64,000 nucleotides of DNA, from contig NC_133896.1 of the NCBI RefSeq assembly GCF_964199755.1, positions 103,384,301 to 103,448,300 of the forward strand, written 5' to 3'. This DNA comes from Larus michahellis (taxonomy: Eukaryota > Chordata > Aves > Charadriiformes > Laridae). The translations under genes and the position numbers were made by a program. Below the pieces are notes generated by a model. It was not told where the DNA came from. It did not search any database and saw only the letters and a program-made list of their open reading frames with translations. Positions 60,003-64,000 of this stretch are shown here, piece by piece (position 1 is the stretch's first letter; each line of letters begins with the position of its first letter).

Positions 60003-63000
60003 CATGCCTCGGCTTGCCTTCTTTTTAGCATGTCTGTCCCAAGAGCTGAAGGAAGTTCTCTGGGAGAGTAGAAATTAATGTAAAAAATTGTTGTGACTGT
60101 CTCACCTTTTTTTTTTTTTTTAATATCCCTCTTGCTTGATTATCGACCTGATTTTGTCCCAGTTACTCATCCCTAGGAAAGAAGGATTTGCAGTGTCTGG
60201 AGTGCAAGTATATTTGTTAGTGCGTGTAATATGCAGCACACTTCTGAGAGGGTCTGCACAGCCAGAGGTATTCACAGCCCACAGCTGCCAGGATGCTCAA
60301 CCCTCATGCAGAGAAGAGGCATGTAAATGAAGATCAGTGAGAGAGACATGAGCAGTCATCAACGCAAAGAGCCCAACAGGTTTTGCTGGGAAACGTGACA
60401 GAGGAAGAGAATGCGAGCTTAGGTATGGATGTCTTAGCTGTACCGAAGATCCATGGCTGTTTGATGCCCGACAGCCCCCGTTCCTGTTAAGTCCATCTAA
60501 TACCAAGCCTCCCTTTACAGCAAAGTTTAGGTATCTTTCATTTTACACATCTACTCTATAGGTGGAACGCAAAGAAAAATGTAAAATGTTTCCAGCCCTT
60601 TCTTGCCACATAAAGGGACCCCGGAACATTTTGCGGGTTTTATCCCTAGCCCCCATGGTTAACTTTCTCCTCTGGGAAACATGGTGCAGTTTCTGCTGGA
60701 AAAATTGGCCAGGATATCAAACTATCAACCCTTCAGCATTTGCTTGTGTTCTAGAAGTAAGTTTGAGGGAGACAAAACATGTGGTTGTCCACTATCACTT
60801 GGATGAATCACCAGCAAAATGATAGCTGGTGGCAGATCCTCTGGACCAGGCTGGACCTCCTAGTAGACCTATTTGAGCATTCATGGCTTGAGGAAGCGTT
60901 GCTTGAATTTGATGATTAAGGGGGATTTATATGAGCAGAGCCAGGAGATGAATGAGCAGAGCCTAACAGCCCTGCTGTAAGCCTCCAGCAGGTGGCATGC
61001 CCTGTAAAACTTAGTGGGGTTGGGCTCCACTCTAAGGCTTTATTTTCTTTCCCTGTTAAACAAGAGCAACTTGCAGCAGCTGTATCGTATTCTTTTCCTT
61101 AAAGCTATACAAGTGTCCCTGGTTGCTGCCTCAACTGGTTCTGCCCAAATGAAGTCATTAGTTCAGAAATCAAGGGAAGAACCAAGGTATGTGTTATCAG
61201 CAGAGCGTGTCCACCCAGAAAGCAAAGGAAAGAATAAAGAATAGACCTCATTCGTGACAGAAGGGATTTCAGATTGCCTCTTCCACCAGCACGCAGGGCG
61301 TATTGCAGGGGAAGAAATAAAAAGAGAGGAACAAAGAAACCTCTGGATTTTAGGACAAGAGGTCTCTACTTACTCTCTTTCTCACTAACTTCAAAGGCTT
61401 TGTTACACCAGACAGCTGGTGTCAGCTCGGCCACCACCAGCTCCAGAAAAGGTGATGTATAAAGAAAGAACTTTGCAAAATTCTTCAGAGATTGCTGAGC
61501 TGAGGCAGAGCATTTTAGAAAGAAACAGTTGACGTGAGAGCACAGAATATGACAGAAAGGGGTGTTTTTGTGTTTCTTGTTCTTCTATGACTATAAAAAG
61601 ATGGTGAATTTTTTGCCTTTGCTGGGCTGCCTGGAGTACTTGCTGCTTGCCTCTGTCTGCCTTGAGGTTACCTTTGGTCTTCATCTACTATTTCAGAACT
61701 ATCCATTCCTTGCTCAGCTCTGTTTTCCTCCCTCTCTTCCAAGGAAGAAGCCCTCTTACTTTCCATACCCTTTCATCATTTCCTTCTTTCTTCTCTAAGT
61801 TTCCCCAGCCCATTGAAGGAGAAGTAAAATTTGGATAAATATAGAACTTCTCCACTTCAGTAGACATGAGTTACAGCATGAGCTAATATAAAATGTTGCT
61901 CAAGTCGCCCAAATATCCCCTTTATTTTCATGAAATAAGGGCAGGAAGATGTCCCTGGGACTTCCTTGCTTTTGTCACTTTGATGGCACAGGGCACTTCT
62001 GGATAAGTTTATTTTAAGCTGTATAGTCCGCAGCTCTCTGGAGTTCCCTCTGAAATCCCCTCAACTATAGTGAGGGCAGGTGAGCACAGGAGACTTGCTA
62101 ACACATTTTTCTCATGAAAAGAAAAATGTCAGTCTCAAACAATAAGTAGTAGGCTAGTTGCTGGAGACTTGGCCTGCTTTAGAGAGAACCCAAGGTTGGC
62201 AGAGGGAAAGTTAAGTGACTTGAGACCTACTCGTCAGTCCTAGGAGACAGCAGAAAATGTTGAAAAAAGGAAGTAGTTGAGCTTGGGCTTTGGTTTGTTA
62301 GTTGGCAGAGGAAGGGCACCACTAAATGAAGCATGGTGGTGGAGAAGATGTCTCCAAGGACAGCTGTACCCATCTGGACGGGCCACTGCCCTGACCCCCA
62401 GCCTCCAGCAACAGGTTAGTTCTGATTTTGTCGGGGGGAGGAAATCAGGCACTTTCTTTTTTCGCAGGTCAAAAAGCGCTGCTTTATGCGCTGTGGTACT
62501 GAGAGCAGTGGAACAGGCACAACTAACACACAGGTGAGCCTGGGATGACTCTGGAAAGGGGTAAACACCACCCCATTCCTTTGGAATGGTTTAATAACAG
62601 TGCTTCAAACTCTCCCATGCATTTGTGTCTTAAGACAGGGGTTCTGGATTTAAGTGGGCAAGTAATGTATGGGCATCTTTGCCAAGTAACATCAGACTGT
62701 GCCAAGTCTGATATTTTTCGCATGAGTAATGATGATTTAAAAAAGGAGACCTTTTAGGGCCTTGCAAGAGAAATATTACAATTGGTAAAAATGACACCTG
62801 AAAACATGTGTCTGCATGTGTGTGAAAGTAGCTGAAGAAACAGCAAATGGCAGACACTGAAGGTCCTGTATTGATTGCAAAGGATGCTGATTCTAATTAA
62901 TCAAACTGAGAAATAGGTTGTTTCTGCCAAGCCTGGGACAAGCCTGATAAAACTACAACAGAGACAACTTGTCAGTGGAAGATCCTGTAGTCCAACAACA

Positions 63001-64000
63001 GGAAGATGGCAGCGAGAATGCCCTGTATCACTCATGCTGTCCCTTTTCCTCTCAGCCCAACAGGAAGGTAGCAGCAAAAGCAAAAGACCACTCCCAATGA
63101 TGTGAAAGACATATCTCAAAATCAGGTTCTCATCACCAGTGAAGAGGAATCCAGAAGATCCTGTCCAGACTGCTTGAAAGCTTGAAGCATGAAACTGGGC
63201 ATAAAATCAACTCTTCTAGAGATTTTGTATAATAAAATGACCTTCCCGTTCCATAAGATCTTCCACGGAATTTTTTATGCTGATTTCCTACAGCCTAACA
63301 TCATAAAAAAAGGTAGGGTTTTTTTTTTCTGGACTGAGGATCCAGAAAAGAGGTAGAGTCTTGGCCTAGTACTCAAAATCTTATTGCTGAGCACTGCTGA
63401 GCCAGTGACCTGCAGTTAGTTATTACAGTTTGTGGTAATTACGGAAAAAAAAAACTAAAACAAAACAATTACTAGGTTGAGGAAAACCTTGGTACATTTG
63501 TCCTGCAACTTCCAGTGAAGCCTTACAATAAAGAAGTTCAAGAAATCGATCAGGTCTGAAAAAAAATCCAAATACTTTCTGGAACGCTAAGTATTCACAG
63601 TCCAGTATCTGGATGGTGAGTGTCACAGCTCTTGGCCATTATTACACATTTATTATTACTGCTGATGCTGCTGCTGTTATTATTACTATACTCTGTGCCT
63701 GCCGTTGGATTCTAGTTTTAGTGATTTATGATAGCACGGAAGTCTTCAATAAAGATTCGCTCTTGATGTGACTATCAGTACGCTTGAACTGAAACAGGAG
63801 ATAGAACACGCTCTTAACATACAAGCAATTTGCTCCGTTGCATGCTGGAATGCAGCCCAAAACTTCTTAGAAGGCAGTTCAGGTTTATGCTGCTGGTTTT
63901 CACAAGCTCATCTGCCCTGGAGAGCTGAGAGAACTAATTACTGACAGCCTTGTATTACTGAAACCTCACGGTGTCCCAGGGGTTTACCCCGTTCTTACTT
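60003..64000. other. Right-hand flank, no gene recognised
   Basis: No Ig, transmembrane or other exon could be supported on either strand. The stretch holds T/A-run tracts at about 60107-60122 and 63315-63330 and unique mixed sequence. In human BTLA follows CD200; it must lie beyond the right edge here if order is kept. Confidence 0.4.
63643..63691 (+). repeat. Trinucleotide-type microsatellite (att/gct)n
   Basis: 'ttattattactgctgatgct' followed by 'gctgctgttattattacta' is an imperfect trinucleotide run. Confidence 0.6.

Overview
The window looks like a piece of a bird genome. The genes are intron-rich and spaced over kilobases, the only clear interspersed repeats are short CR1 (chicken-repeat-1 LINE) 3' ends, and several introns carry the A-run plus 'ccaaac/ccacc' low-complexity tails common in birds. 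Gene order matches the vertebrate block TMPRSS7 - C3orf52 - GCSAM - CD200 (human 3q13.2). The species cannot be named from the sequence.

Layout. (1) 117-6543, plus: the last LDLa exon and the whole trypsin-like catalytic domain of a type II transmembrane serine protease, best read as TMPRSS7 (matriptase-3); its 5' part lies off the left edge. (2) 10252-18209, plus: C3orf52/TTMP, a one-pass membrane protein, with all coding exons visible and the stop codon split by the last intron. (3) 21857-33407, minus: a divergent GCSAM with a 26-nt first exon encoding MGNC..., a 35-nt internal exon and a tyrosine-rich last exon; one or more middle exons were not found. (4) 37859-46133 (possibly to 47004), plus: CD200, with leader, V-set, C2-set and transmembrane exons. 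(5) about 50255-51000: decayed V-set and probable C2-set exons of another CD200-family copy. (6) 53540-57753 (possibly to 60002), plus: an intact CD200-like paralogue with an unusually long, multi-exon cytoplasmic tail. (7) 60003-64000: no gene recognised.

How the genes fit together. CD200 is an inhibitory ligand for CD200R on myeloid and lymphoid cells; mammalian CD200 has a very short tail and does not itself signal. Here the family forms a small cluster: a CD200, a dead copy, and a second member whose tail is long and carries several tyrosines, including a YxN (Grb2-type) site. The second member could therefore transmit a signal as well as act as a ligand. GCSAM next door is a lymphocyte adaptor. 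SLC9C1, which separates GCSAM from CD200 in human, is not in the roughly 4.5 kb between them here.

The main discoveries are the long-tailed CD200-like gene with its alternative 3' exons, the decayed CD200-like copy between the two live genes, and the divergent avian GCSAM. All exon models come from reading splice sites and phases by eye; no database search or transcript data were used.
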